Source of the DNA: RAM1 sp943372515
GTDB taxonomy: Bacteria; Pseudomonadota; Gammaproteobacteria; Burkholderiales; Burkholderiaceae_C
DNA length: 64,000 nt
Direction: 5' to 3'
NCBI GenBank assembly: GCA_943372515.1
Contig: CALRYY010000001.1
Span: forward strand, 62,001 to 126,000
A program made the translations under genes and the position numbers. The notes under the pieces were generated by a model that made no database searches, was not told the DNA's origin, and saw only the letters and a list, made by a program, of their open reading frames with translations. Positions 39,976 through 48,474 of this stretch are shown here, piece after piece (the first letter of the stretch is position 1; the number at the start of each line of letters is the position of its first letter).

Positions 39976-42582
39976 ATGCGAATCGACAAACTCACCACCA
40001 AATTCCAGCAGGCGCTGGCCGACGCGCAGAGCATCGCTCTGGGCAACGACCATGCCTACATCGAGCCCGTGCACCTGCTGGCCGCCATGCTGCGCCAGGA
40101 CGACGGCCCCACTGCGCTGCTGCAGCGCGCGGGCGTCAATGTGCAGGGCTTGCTGGGTGCATCAGACGCCGCGATCAAGAAACTGCCGCAGGTCCAGGGG
40201 CAGGACCAGGTGCAAGGCGGCCCCGAGCTGGGCAAGCTTTTGCAGGCGACGGAAAAAGAAGCCATCAAGCGCGGCGACCAGTTCGTTGCCGGCGAACTTT
40301 TCCTGCTGGCCGTGGCCGACCACAAGGGTGACCTGGGCCAGATGGCCCGCGCCAATGGCCTCACGCGCAAGAGCCTGGAGGCCGCCATTGAGGCGGTGCG
40401 CGGCGGCCAGGGCGTAAACAGCGCCGACGCCGAAGGCCAGCGCGAAGCGCTCAAGAAATACTGCATGGACCTGACCGAGCGTGCCCGTCTGGGCAAGCTG
40501 GACCCGGTGATCGGGCGCGACGACGAAATCCGCCGCGCCATCCAGGTACTGCAGCGGCGCACCAAGAACAACCCGGTGCTGATCGGTGAGCCCGGCGTGG
40601 GCAAGACCGCCATTGTGGAAGGCCTGGCGCAGCGCATCGTGGCCGGCGAAGTGCCCGATTCACTCAAAGGCAAGCGCGTGCTGAGCCTGGACATGGCGGC
40701 GCTGTTGGCCGGCGCCAAGTTCCGGGGCGAATTTGAAGAGCGCCTGAAGACCGTGCTGAGTGAGTTGGCCAAGGACGAAGGCCAGACCATTGTGTTCATT
40801 GACGAGCTGCACACCATGGTGGGTGCCGGCAAGGCCGAAGGCGCCATGGACGCGGGCAACATGCTCAAGCCGGCGCTGGCGCGCGGCGAGCTGCACTGCG
40901 TGGGTGCGACCACGCTGGACGAATACCGCAAGTACATCGAGAAAGACGCGGCCCTTGAGCGCCGGTTCCAGAAAATCCTGGTGGGCGAGCCCAGCGTGGA
41001 GGCCACCATCGCCATCCTGCGCGGCCTGCAGGAAAAGTACGAAGTGCACCATGGCGTGCAGATCACCGACCCGGCCATCGTGGCCGCGGCCGAGCTGAGC
41101 CACCGCTACATCACCGACCGCTTCCTGCCGGACAAAGCCATTGACCTGATCGACGAGGCCGCCTCCAAGATCAAGATCGAGATGGACTCCAAACCCGAGG
41201 TCATGGACAAGTTGGACCGGCGCCTCATCCAGCTGCAGATCGAGCGCGAAGCCGTCAAGCGCGAGAAGGACGAGGCGTCGAAAAAGCGCTTTGACCTGAT
41301 CGAAGAGGAAATCGGCAAGCTGCAAAAAGAGATTGCCGATTACGACGAAATCTGGAAGGCCGAAAAGGCCCAGGCCCAGGGCTCGGCCACCGTCATGGAA
41401 GACATCGAGAAGATGCGCCACCGCATTGAGGAGCTGACCCGCAAGGGCGACTTCAACGGCGTGGCCGAGCTGCAGTACGGCAAGCTGCCCGAGCTGGAAA
41501 AGCGCCTGAAAGAAGCCCAGGCCAAGGAAACCGCCAAGGGCGAGGGCAGCGCGCCCAAGCTGCTGCGCACCCAGGTGGGCGCCGAGGAAATCGCCGAAGT
41601 CGTGGCGCGGGCCACCGGCATCCCCGTGGCCAAATTGATGCAGGGCGAGCGCGACAAGCTGCTGGTCATGGAAGGCAAGCTGCACGAACGTGTGGTGGGC
41701 CAGCATGAAGCCATCGCGGCCGTGGCCAACGCCATCCGTCGCTCGCGCTCGGGCTTGAGCGACCCGAACCGACCCACGGGCTCGTTCCTGTTCCTGGGCC
41801 CCACGGGCGTGGGCAAGACCGAGCTGTGCAAGGCGCTGGCCAACTTTTTGTTTGACAGTGAAGACCACCTCATCCGCATCGACATGAGCGAGTTCATGGA
41901 GAAGCATTCCGTCGCGCGCCTGATCGGCGCGCCGCCGGGCTACGTGGGCTATGAAGAGGGTGGCTACCTGACCGAAGCCGTGCGCCGCAAGCCCTACAGC
42001 GTGGTGCTTCTGGACGAGGTGGAGAAGGCCCACCCCGATGTGTTCAACGTGCTGCTGCAGGTGCTGGACGACGGCCGCCTCACCGACGGCCAGGGTCGTA
42101 CCGTGGACTTCAAGAACACGGTCATCGTCATGACGAGCAACATCGGCTCGCACATGATCCAGGCCATGGTGGGCCAGCCGGCCGAAGACATCAAGGACGC
42201 GGTATGGGACGAGCTGAAGAACCACTTCCGCCCCGAATTTTTGAACCGCATCGACGAGACCGTGGTGTTCCACGCGCTGGACGCCCAGCACATCGAGAAA
42301 ATCGCCGCCATCCAGTTGCGCATCCTGGAGGCCCGCCTGGCCAGGATGGACCTGACGCTGCAGGTCAGCGACGCGGCCCTGGCGGAGCTTGCCAAGGTCG
42401 GGTTCGACCCGGTGTTTGGCGCACGGCCCCTGAAGCGTGCGATCCAGCAGCGCATTGAAAACCCGCTGAGCAAGCTCATTCTTGAGGGGCGCTATCCGCC
42501 CAAGAGTGTGATCCCCGTCAGCGTGGATCCGGTACACGCCCCTGGTGTTTTCCAGTTTGAAGGCGCGGTAGCATCGGACTGA
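39976..42582 (+). CDS. clpB: ATP-dependent disaggregase ClpB
   Basis: The 868-residue chaperone rescues aggregated proteins together with DnaK. Order: Clp N domain (MRIDKLTTKFQQALADAQSIALGNDHAYIEPVHLLAAM), AAA domain 1 with Walker A GEPGVGKTAIVEGLAQRI, coiled-coil M domain (about residues 410-530), then AAA domain 2 with Walker A GPTGVGKTELCKALA and the sensor NRIDETVVFHAL. The start MRIDKLTTK at 39976 fits the family; a GTG at 39952 in frame would overlap the promoter. A sigma-32-like promoter stands directly upstream. Confidence 0.97.
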   Translation: MRIDKLTTKFQQALADAQSIALGNDHAYIEPVHLLAAMLRQDDGPTALLQRAGVNVQGLLGASDAAIKKLPQVQGQDQVQGGPELGKLLQATEKEAIKRGDQFVAGELFLLAVADHKGDLGQMARANGLTRKSLEAAIEAVRGGQGVNSADAEGQREALKKYCMDLTERARLGKLDPVIGRDDEIRRAIQVLQRRTKNNPVLIGEPGVGKTAIVEGLAQRIVAGEVPDSLKGKRVLSLDMAALLAGAKFRGEFEERLKTVLSELAKDEGQTIVFIDELHTMVGAGKAEGAMDAGNMLKPALARGELHCVGATTLDEYRKYIEKDAALERRFQKILVGEPSVEATIAILRGLQEKYEVHHGVQITDPAIVAAAELSHRYITDRFLPDKAIDLIDEAASKIKIEMDSKPEVMDKLDRRLIQLQIEREAVKREKDEASKKRFDLIEEEIGKLQKEIADYDEIWKAEKAQAQGSATVMEDIEKMRHRIEELTRKGDFNGVAELQYGKLPELEKRLKEAQAKETAKGEGSAPKLLRTQVGAEEIAEVVARATGIPVAKLMQGERDKLLVMEGKLHERVVGQHEAIAAVANAIRRSRSGLSDPNRPTGSFLFLGPTGVGKTELCKALANFLFDSEDHLIRIDMSEFMEKHSVARLIGAPPGYVGYEEGGYLTEAVRRKPYSVVLLDEVEKAHPDVFNVLLQVLDDGRLTDGQGRTVDFKNTVIVMTSNIGSHMIQAMVGQPAEDIKDAVWDELKNHFRPEFLNRIDETVVFHALDAQHIEKIAAIQLRILEARLARMDLTLQVSDAALAELAKVGFDPVFGARPLKRAIQQRIENPLSKLILEGRYPPKSVIPVSVDPVHAPGVFQFEGAVASD

Positions 42583-42887
42583 TGGATACCGTCTTTCGCT
42601 TCATTCTCCGGCTGTTCCTGCTGGTAGCCGGGCTTCTGTTCGCGGCCAGCCTCGCGCTGGCCGTGCTGGTGTTGCTGGCGTTCTGGGGGCTGCGCATGCT
42701 GTGGGCACGCCTGACGGGTCAGCCCGTGACGCCCTTTGTGATGCGTATGGACCCGCGTGGCGGCTTCAACCGCATGTACCGGGGCGCGCCCGCCAGGCCA
42801 GTGAACGAGCCCGCGCCGCCACAGCCAACCGGGCGACGCGCGATTGCGGACGTGACCGATGTCGAGGTCAAGGAACCACGGTTCTAG
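42582..42887 (+). CDS. Small hydrophobic membrane protein downstream of clpB
   Basis: The 101-residue protein has one long or two short N-terminal membrane helices (residues 5-42, FRFILRLFLLVAGLLFAASLALAVLVLLAFWGLRML). A proline-rich cytoplasmic tail ends with AIADVTDVEVKEPRF. I know no named domain. The ATG shares a base with the clpB stop codon (TGATG), so it is probably translated with clpB and heat-induced, an unusual partner for the disaggregase. Confidence 0.75.
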   Translation: MDTVFRFILRLFLLVAGLLFAASLALAVLVLLAFWGLRMLWARLTGQPVTPFVMRMDPRGGFNRMYRGAPARPVNEPAPPQPTGRRAIADVTDVEVKEPRF

Positions 42888-42895
42888 TCATTTTG

Positions 42896-42934
42896 TATTA
42901 TCCACACATAACCCGTGTTAAACTGGTTGTGTGT
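42896..42934 (+). promoter_or_regulatory. Promoter and imperfect palindrome of the second toxin-antitoxin pair
   Basis: A -10-like TATTAT (42896-42901) precedes ACACATAACC (42904-42913) and GGTTGTGTGT (42925-42934), inverted copies matching at 9 of 10 positions. The stretch ends 13 bp before the antitoxin start and looks like its autoregulatory site. Confidence 0.55.
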
Positions 42935-42947
42935 AAAAAATGCTGAC

Positions 42948-43211
42948 ATGACCAATCTGACGCTTTCCATTGACGACAAGCTGCTTCAGGCAGCCCGCGT
43001 GCGCGCGGTGCAAGAAGGCACCAGCGTCAACGAAATCTGCCGCAAGGCAATAGAGGCCTATGCCCGTGCGTCGGGCACGCAGCGGCTGGAGCGCTACCGC
43101 GCACTGCAGGCCCAGATCGACGCCATGCCCCGCGATACACCTCTGGCGGCCCCCTGGAACAACCGCGACGAGATGTACGAGCACATGTTCGCGCACAGCG
43201 GACCAGCATAG
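42948..43211 (+). CDS. Ribbon-helix-helix-type antitoxin
   Basis: The 87-residue protein starts with a ribbon-helix-helix-like module (residues 1-42): MTNLTLSIDDKLLQAARVRAVQEGTSVNEIC and a following helix. The C-terminal half, PRDTPLAAPWNNRDEMYEHMFAHS, would occupy the toxin active site. The ATG at 42948 is preferred because upstream codons are in the operator. It is 7 bp from the PIN toxin gene, a classic VapBC layout. Confidence 0.85.
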   Translation: MTNLTLSIDDKLLQAARVRAVQEGTSVNEICRKAIEAYARASGTQRLERYRALQAQIDAMPRDTPLAAPWNNRDEMYEHMFAHSGPA

Positions 43212-43218
43212 TGCCCTG

Positions 43219-43671
43219 ATGAATTTTTTTGACACCAACATCCTGGTCTACCGCCAGGACCCGCTGGACACACGCCGCCAGCAGATTGCCAAAGACCTGA
43301 TTGAAGCCGCCATGCTCAATGGCTCGTTTGTCATCAGTACCCAGGTGCTGCAGGAGTTTTACAACACCATGCTGCGCCGGCGCTTCATGCCGGCAGCAAC
43401 TGCACAGGCGCTGTGCGAGCTGTGGGCCGAGCATGACGTGGTGAGCGCCACGCCCAGCTTGCTGTTCCAGGCATTTGCGCTGCAGCAGCGTTACCAGACG
43501 TCCCTGTGGGACGCACTCATCGTGCAGGCCGCGCTGGACCGCGGCTGCACCACGCTGTACAGCGAAGACCTGCAGCACGGCATGCGCTTTGGCGCGCTGG
43601 AGGTGGTCAACCCGTTTGCTGCGCCTGCAGTGCATGAACCAGCGGCCGCCTGGCCGGGCAAACCGGCCTGA
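43219..43671 (+). CDS. PIN-domain toxin (VapC-like ribonuclease)
   Basis: The 150-residue PIN protein has D5 (MNFFDTNILVYR), E46 (STQVLQEFYNT), D98 (TSLWDALIVQAA) and D117 (LYSEDLQHGM), a complete acidic active site. The start MNFFDTNIL at 43219 is the obvious one, as in other VapC toxins; the longer frame overlaps the antitoxin. The target RNA is unknown. It differs from the FitB-like toxin at 32112 in length and in the residues around the active site. Confidence 0.9.
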   Translation: MNFFDTNILVYRQDPLDTRRQQIAKDLIEAAMLNGSFVISTQVLQEFYNTMLRRRFMPAATAQALCELWAEHDVVSATPSLLFQAFALQQRYQTSLWDALIVQAALDRGCTTLYSEDLQHGMRFGALEVVNPFAAPAVHEPAAAWPGKPA

Positions 43672-43683
43672 GCCGCGGGGGGC

Positions 43684-45267
43684 TCATCGCCCGCCTGCCC
43701 AGCGCTCGCGCAACTCGCGCTTGAGCACCTTGCCGATGTCGCTGCGGGGCAGCTCATTGATATAGCGCAACCCGGCCAGCCTCTGGGTTTTGCCTAACTG
43801 TTCGTTCGCCCATTGCCGGATGCGCTCTGGCGCATCCGCTGCCCCGGCTTTCGCCACCACATAAGCCGCCGGCGATTCACCCCATTCGTGCGACGGCACG
43901 CCGATCACGGCAGCGTCGGCCACTGCCGGGTGCTGGCGCAGCACCGCCTCCAGGTCGCTGGGGTAGATGTTGAAGCCGCCGCTGATGACCATATCCTTGC
44001 GGCGGTCCATCAGCGTCAGGAAGCCTTGCGCGTCAAAGCGGCCTACGTCGCCGGTGCGGATGTAGCGGTTGCCCTGTGCGTCGTACCACTCGGCCTCGCG
44101 TGTCTTGCCCGGCTGTTTGTGGTACGCCGTCATCATGGACGCGGGCGAACGGCCCACCACTTCACCCACCGAGCCCGGCGGCAGCTCGTGGCCGTCTTCG
44201 TCCAGCACGCGCATGTCGTGGCCGTCCCCCGGCTTGCCCACCGTGTGCAGCTTGTCAGGGAAGTTGTGCGCCTCCAGGATGCAGGTGCCACCGCCTTCGG
44301 TCATGCCGTAAAACTCCACCAGGCCGCCGGGCCAGCGCTCCAGAATGTCGGCTTTCAGCGCCGCATGGAACGGTGCGCTGGTGCAGAACTTCATCACAAA
44401 AGACGACAGGTTGAAGCCGTCAAACTCGGGCAGCGCCATGATGCGCTGGTACTGCACCGGTACCAGCATGGTGTGGGTGGCGCGCTCCTTTTCGGCCAGC
44501 GCCAGCCAGGTACGCGCATCAAACTTCGGCGGCGGCAGCACCACGGTGCCGCCCTTGGCGATGGTGGGAAAGAAGCACACCAGCGTGGTGTTGGAGCACA
44601 GCGACGTGGCCAGCAGCGTCACGCTGTGCGGGCCATAGCCATAGTTGTCGGCGCGCGCCACGTGAGCCCAGCGCATGGCGTGCGGCTGCACGATGCCCTT
44701 GGGCGTGCCGGTGGTGCCCGACGAATAAATGATGTTGAACGCCCAGGCGGCTTGCACCTTGACCGCCCTGGGCTTGGTGCCAGCGGGCGCCAGCCATTGC
44801 TCAAGTGATGGGGCCGCCGAGCCATCCATCGCAAGGCGCCGCGCCGCTGAGGCAAAAGCGGGCACACCCGAATCCACAAAGAACAGGCACGCACCGCTGT
44901 CTGCCACCATGGCGGCCAGCTGGGCAGACTGTGACTGGATGGCCAGCGGTGCCACGGCTACTCCGGCGCGTAGCGCACCCAGAAACACCGCCACATATTC
45001 CAGCGAGTTGGACGCACAGATGGCAATGGCCTGTTGCGGCTGGATGCCGTCGCGCTGAAGCGACGCGGCTACCCGGTCGGCCATGGCGTCCAGCTGACCC
45101 CAGGTCACGCGTCGGTCGCCCTGCACCAGCGCAGTTTGCAGGGGTCGTGCCCTGGCGTGCTGGCCAATGAGGTCGGCGATGGCCTGAAAGGGTGGGGCGG
45201 AAGAAGGCGATGTCATGGGTGTGGGCGATTGAGTGCCCAGCGAATTTACGCCATCCGCAGCCGTCAT
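43684..45267 (-). CDS. AMP-dependent synthetase/acyl-CoA ligase
   Basis: The 527-residue protein is an ANL-superfamily adenylating enzyme. Motif A3 is NIIYSSGTTGTPKGIVQPH, A5 is FYGMTEGG, A7 is YIRTGDVGRFDAQGFLTLMDRRKDMVISGGFNIYPSDLE, and the catalytic lysine is in DIGKVLKRELRE near the C terminus. It should activate a carboxylic acid to the acyl-CoA; the substrate is not readable. The start at 45267 lies 3 bp after the VOC gene stop and has an AGGG ribosome site; an ATG at 45216 would give 510 residues. The four minus-strand genes from 47650 down to here may form one unit. Confidence 0.92.
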   Translation of the reverse strand: MTAADGVNSLGTQSPTPMTSPSSAPPFQAIADLIGQHARARPLQTALVQGDRRVTWGQLDAMADRVAASLQRDGIQPQQAIAICASNSLEYVAVFLGALRAGVAVAPLAIQSQSAQLAAMVADSGACLFFVDSGVPAFASAARRLAMDGSAAPSLEQWLAPAGTKPRAVKVQAAWAFNIIYSSGTTGTPKGIVQPHAMRWAHVARADNYGYGPHSVTLLATSLCSNTTLVCFFPTIAKGGTVVLPPPKFDARTWLALAEKERATHTMLVPVQYQRIMALPEFDGFNLSSFVMKFCTSAPFHAALKADILERWPGGLVEFYGMTEGGGTCILEAHNFPDKLHTVGKPGDGHDMRVLDEDGHELPPGSVGEVVGRSPASMMTAYHKQPGKTREAEWYDAQGNRYIRTGDVGRFDAQGFLTLMDRRKDMVISGGFNIYPSDLEAVLRQHPAVADAAVIGVPSHEWGESPAAYVVAKAGAADAPERIRQWANEQLGKTQRLAGLRYINELPRSDIGKVLKRELRERWAGGR

Positions 45268-45270
45268 GCG

Positions 45271-45681
45271 TCAACCCTGCGTGATCACGATCCAGCCCAC
45301 GCCAAAACGGTCGGCCAGCATGCCAAAGCTGGACGCAAAAAATGTCTTTTCCAGCGGCATCTGCACTACGCCGCCATCGGCCAGCAACGCGGCGAACATG
45401 CGCTGGGCCTCGGCGTCATCTGCCGTGGTCAATGTGAGCGTGATGCCCTGGAACGACAGCGGCGCGCCCGTGCAATACCCGTCGCTGCACATGAGCGTGG
45501 TCTCGCCGACCTGAAACTCGGCGTGCATGATCTTGTCCTCCAGGCCCGGGGTGATGGGCGGGCCTTCGGGCGCTTCCTTGCAGCGCATCAGTGCGGTGAC
45601 GGTGGCGCCCACGGCCTTGGCGTAAAAGGCCATGGCTTCTTCCGCGCGGCCATCGAAATTGAGGTAAGGCTGGACTTTCAT
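45271..45681 (-). CDS. VOC-family (PhnB/glyoxalase-like) protein
   Basis: The 136-residue protein has the PhnB-type vicinal-oxygen-chelate pattern: VQPYLNFDGRAEEAMAFYAKAVGA at the N terminus, IMHAEFQVGETTLMCSD in the middle and ASSFGMLADRFGVGWIVI at the end. PhnB-type proteins are dimeric with ill-defined function. It lies between the DUF1428 gene and the acyl-CoA ligase on the same strand, which suggests a shared transcript but not a pathway. Confidence 0.92.
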   Translation of the reverse strand: MKVQPYLNFDGRAEEAMAFYAKAVGATVTALMRCKEAPEGPPITPGLEDKIMHAEFQVGETTLMCSDGYCTGAPLSFQGITLTLTTADDAEAQRMFAALLADGGVVQMPLEKTFFASSFGMLADRFGVGWIVITQG

Positions 45682-45704
45682 GGTGTTGCTTCCTGATGGG
45701 CTTT

Positions 45705-46058
45705 TCAGAACCGGACCTTGGACGCAAAGCCGCCCCAGATCATGCGTTTGCCGTCAAACGGCATGGTCTTGGGGTCCATGGCCTGGATACGGGGGTCGGC
45801 CATGACCTTCTTGTTGACGCTGTCGCGATGCTTGCGCGACTTGTAGGTGATCCACGAGAACCACACCACCTCATCCGGTTTGAGCTTGACCGCCTGGGGG
45901 AACGACGTCCATTTGCCGGGCTTCACGTCGTCGGCCATGCACTCCACGTAGCTCAGGGCGCCGTACTCCATCCAGACCTTGCCGGCCTTGCGGGCCATCT
46001 TGCGGTAGGCGTCCAGGTTCTTTTTGGGAATGGGCATCAGAAAACCATCCACGTACAT
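45705..46058 (-). CDS. DUF1428 (YbaA-like) family protein
   Basis: The 117-residue protein starts MYVDGFLMPIPKKNLDAYRKMARKAGKVWMEYGALSYVECMADDV, the opening of the DUF1428 alpha/beta-barrel family. It ends DGKRMIWGGFASKV, also typical. Function is unknown. DUF1428 and PhnB-type genes are often found side by side in proteobacteria, as here. The start at 46058 has a GGAGAT ribosome site; the longer open frame is spurious and overlaps the MFS gene. Confidence 0.92.
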   Translation of the reverse strand: MYVDGFLMPIPKKNLDAYRKMARKAGKVWMEYGALSYVECMADDVKPGKWTSFPQAVKLKPDEVVWFSWITYKSRKHRDSVNKKVMADPRIQAMDPKTMPFDGKRMIWGGFASKVRF

Positions 46059-46132
46059 GTCAATCTCCTTGGGTTGCGTGCTTGAACGACGAACGGCGCA
46101 GCCGGGAATCGACAGCCGGCTGGAAATTATTT

Positions 46133-47650
46133 TCAGCGCTTGTCCGCATGACCACGTAACAGGATGATCGCCAGCACCGCCGTGCCCAGCATGATGGCCG
46201 CGCTGAGCGAGGTGCTGACCTGCATGCCCTGTACATAGGCGGCGCGGGCAGCGCCCAGCAGGCCGGCGCCGGTGGGTCCCTGCAACTGGTCCGCCATGGC
46301 CATGGCGCCGCCGATCGTGCCCCGCGCGGCGTCGCTGAGCGCCTGCGATGCCCCGGCCGGGATGGCACTGACCATGGACGCGCGGTACACCGACGCGGCA
46401 ATGGTGCCCAGCACTGCAATGCCCAGGGCGCCGCCCAGCTCGGAGCTGGTCTCTGACAGCGACGAGGCCGAGCCTGCGCGCTCGGGCGGCGCGCTGCTGA
46501 CCACCAGGTCGGTGGTCAGCGCCACGACCGGCGACAGTCCGACCGAGAACACGACCGAGCCCAGCACCAGCATGGCAAGCCCTGTGGTGCCCACAAAGCC
46601 CAGCAGCACAAAGCCCAGGGCCGACAGCACCAGCCCGCCCACCATCACGCGCAGCGTGCCCAGGCGTTTGGCCACCAGCGGCACGATGAACGACCCCGCA
46701 ATGAACCCCAGCGACGAGGGCAACGTCCACAGGCCAGCCGTCAACGGGTCCATGCCCAGCACCAGCTGCAGGTATTGGGCGATGTACAGGAACGAGGCAA
46801 ACATCGCAAAGAAGCCCAATACGTTGATCGCCAGCGCCGCGCTGAAGCCTGGCCTGCCAAACAGGGCCAGATCCACCAGTGGGTTGGCCAGCCGCCGCTG
46901 GCGGCGCAGAAACACCGCACCCAGCGTCACACCCGTGGCCAGCGCCAGGGCTGCCGTCCACGACGGCCCCTGCTCGGCGACATGCTTCATGCCGTAGATG
47001 ACCGACAGCACGGCGCCCATGGACAGGGCGGCGCTTGCCAGGTCCAGCCGGCCGGGGTTGGGGTCCTTGTATTCAGGCAGCAGCAGGGGAGCCAGCACCA
47101 GCAGCAGCACCATGACCGGCACCGCCAGGAGAAACACCGCATGCCAGCTGAAAAACGCCAGCACCACGCCGCCCAGCAGCGGCCCGATGGCACCTCCGGC
47201 AGAAAAGCTGGCGATCCACACGCCAATGGCCACGGTGGGCTCATGCGGGTCGTGGAACATGTTGCGAATGAGGGACAGCGTGGACGGCGCCAGCGTCGCC
47301 CCCGCCACACCCAGCAGCGCGCGCGCGGCAATCAGCAATTCGGCCGAGGTGGACAGCGCGGCCAGCACCGAGGCCGCACCAAACGCCGCAGCGCCGATCA
47401 TCAGCAGGCGCCTGCGGCCGATGCGGTCGCCCAGCGTGCCCATGGTGATGAGCGAGCCCGCCACCAGAAAGCCATAGATGTCCACGATCCACAGCATCTG
47501 TGCCGCCGTGGGCTTGAGGTCGGCCGTGATGGCGGGTATGGCCAGGTTCAGCACGGTGAGGTCCATGGCGTACAGCAGGCAGGGCAGGGCAATGACGGCC
47601 AGGCCGATCCATTCGCGGCGGCCGGCTTTGAGCGCAGGGGTGCTGGTCAT
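46133..47650 (-). CDS. MFS drug transporter, DHA2 (14-span) family
   Basis: The 505-residue inner membrane protein has about 14 helices. Family motifs are WIVDIYGFLVAGSLITMGTLGDRIGRRRLLMIGAAAFG (motif A region) and ARALLGVAGATLAPSTLSLIRNMF. It resembles SmvA-type exporters of quaternary ammonium compounds and dyes, so proton-driven efflux of cationic drugs is a reasonable guess. No TetR regulator is adjacent. It is the first of four genes read to the left. Confidence 0.92.
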   Translation of the reverse strand: MTSTPALKAGRREWIGLAVIALPCLLYAMDLTVLNLAIPAITADLKPTAAQMLWIVDIYGFLVAGSLITMGTLGDRIGRRRLLMIGAAAFGAASVLAALSTSAELLIAARALLGVAGATLAPSTLSLIRNMFHDPHEPTVAIGVWIASFSAGGAIGPLLGGVVLAFFSWHAVFLLAVPVMVLLLVLAPLLLPEYKDPNPGRLDLASAALSMGAVLSVIYGMKHVAEQGPSWTAALALATGVTLGAVFLRRQRRLANPLVDLALFGRPGFSAALAINVLGFFAMFASFLYIAQYLQLVLGMDPLTAGLWTLPSSLGFIAGSFIVPLVAKRLGTLRVMVGGLVLSALGFVLLGFVGTTGLAMLVLGSVVFSVGLSPVVALTTDLVVSSAPPERAGSASSLSETSSELGGALGIAVLGTIAASVYRASMVSAIPAGASQALSDAARGTIGGAMAMADQLQGPTGAGLLGAARAAYVQGMQVSTSLSAAIMLGTAVLAIILLRGHADKR

Positions 47651-47724
47651 TCAGGTCTCAGGGGCAAAGCAGGAGGCCGGATTATTCGCAACCCCGCGGC
47701 CTGGATATGTCAGCAGCGCGCTGC

Positions 47725-48204
47725 TTACTGCTTCACTGGCACCACGGTGCCAACCGGCAGCGGTACCGCCGTAACACTGTTTTGCGGCGAGCCTTCGATC
47801 ACGCGGTCTGAATAGGTCAGGTACACCAGCGTGTTGCGTTTGGCGTCCACCATGCGCACCACGTGCAGCCGCTTGAACACCAGCGAGATGCGCTCGCTGA
47901 ACATCTCTTCCTGCTTGTCCAGCGGTTTTCCGGTGGGGAAGGTGATGGGGCCGGTCTGGCGGCAGGCAATGGACGCTTCTGATTTGTCTTCGGCCAGGCC
48001 CAGGCCGCCCTTGATGCCGCCCGTCTTGGCGCGCGATACATAGCAGGTCACACCGGCCACCTTGGGGTCGTCATAGGCTTCCACCACGATCTTGTGGTCC
48101 GGCCCTAGCCACTGGAACACGGTGTCCACGGCGCCTACCTGCTCACCGCCAGCGGGGCTGCAGGCCACCAGAAGCAAGGCCAGGGCGGGGATGTACTTGC
48201 GCAT
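47725..48204 (-). CDS. creA: CreA family lipoprotein
   Basis: The 159-residue protein has a lipoprotein signal with LLLVAC, giving lipidation at C15. The mature part matches CreA: DTVFQWLGPDHKIVVEAYDDPKVAGVTCYVSRAKTGG, GLAEDKSEASIACRQTGPI and a C-terminal LVYLTYSDRVIEGSPQNSVTAVP. Function is unknown even in E. coli, where it lies with creBCD. Here it stands alone, divergent from kdp. Confidence 0.92.
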   Translation of the reverse strand: MRKYIPALALLLVACSPAGGEQVGAVDTVFQWLGPDHKIVVEAYDDPKVAGVTCYVSRAKTGGIKGGLGLAEDKSEASIACRQTGPITFPTGKPLDKQEEMFSERISLVFKRLHVVRMVDAKRNTLVYLTYSDRVIEGSPQNSVTAVPLPVGTVVPVKQ

Positions 48205-48270
48205 GAAAACTCCTTGTACAGCGGCAAAGGCGTCATTGTGAACGACAGGGCAGCGGTGGTGTGGGGTGCG

Positions 48271-48287
48271 TCTTTACGTTTTTTATA
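48271..48287 (+). promoter_or_regulatory. Candidate KdpE-binding site upstream of kdpF
   Basis: TCTTTACG followed by TTTTTTATA lies 83 bp before kdpF. It has the T-rich and TTTACR/TTTATA elements seen in the E. coli kdpFABC operator, though in reversed order. The 165-bp creA-kdpF gap has no coding sequence otherwise. Confidence 0.4.
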
Positions 48288-48369
48288 TGCCACCCGTCGC
48301 AGTCTGTTCACCGTTTATAGGCCTGCACAACCAGACTCAGCCATCTCTTGTTGAGGACTGGATACCGAT

Positions 48370-48474
48370 ATGGATGTGATCTCCCTTGAAGTGCTCTACG
48401 GCTTTGGCGGCTTTTGCGCCATTGCCTTGCTGGCCTACCTGGTCTATGCGTTGATCCGCGCCGAGGAATTCTGA
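48370..48474 (+). CDS. kdpF: Potassium-transporting ATPase subunit KdpF
   Basis: A 34-residue single-span peptide starts MDVISLEVLYGFGGF and ends VYALIRAEEF. It has the length, hydrophobicity and acidic C-terminal end of KdpF, which stabilises the KdpABC complex. The stop codon shares its last base with the kdpA start (TGATG). It is too short for routine gene callers but clear from context. Confidence 0.9.
   Translation: MDVISLEVLYGFGGFCAIALLAYLVYALIRAEEF

Noticed and set aside
40660..42537. A 625-codon open frame antisense to clpB
   Set aside because: Low-complexity histidine/glutamine/glycine-rich translation typical of the reverse strand of GC-rich genes; clpB is certain on the other strand.
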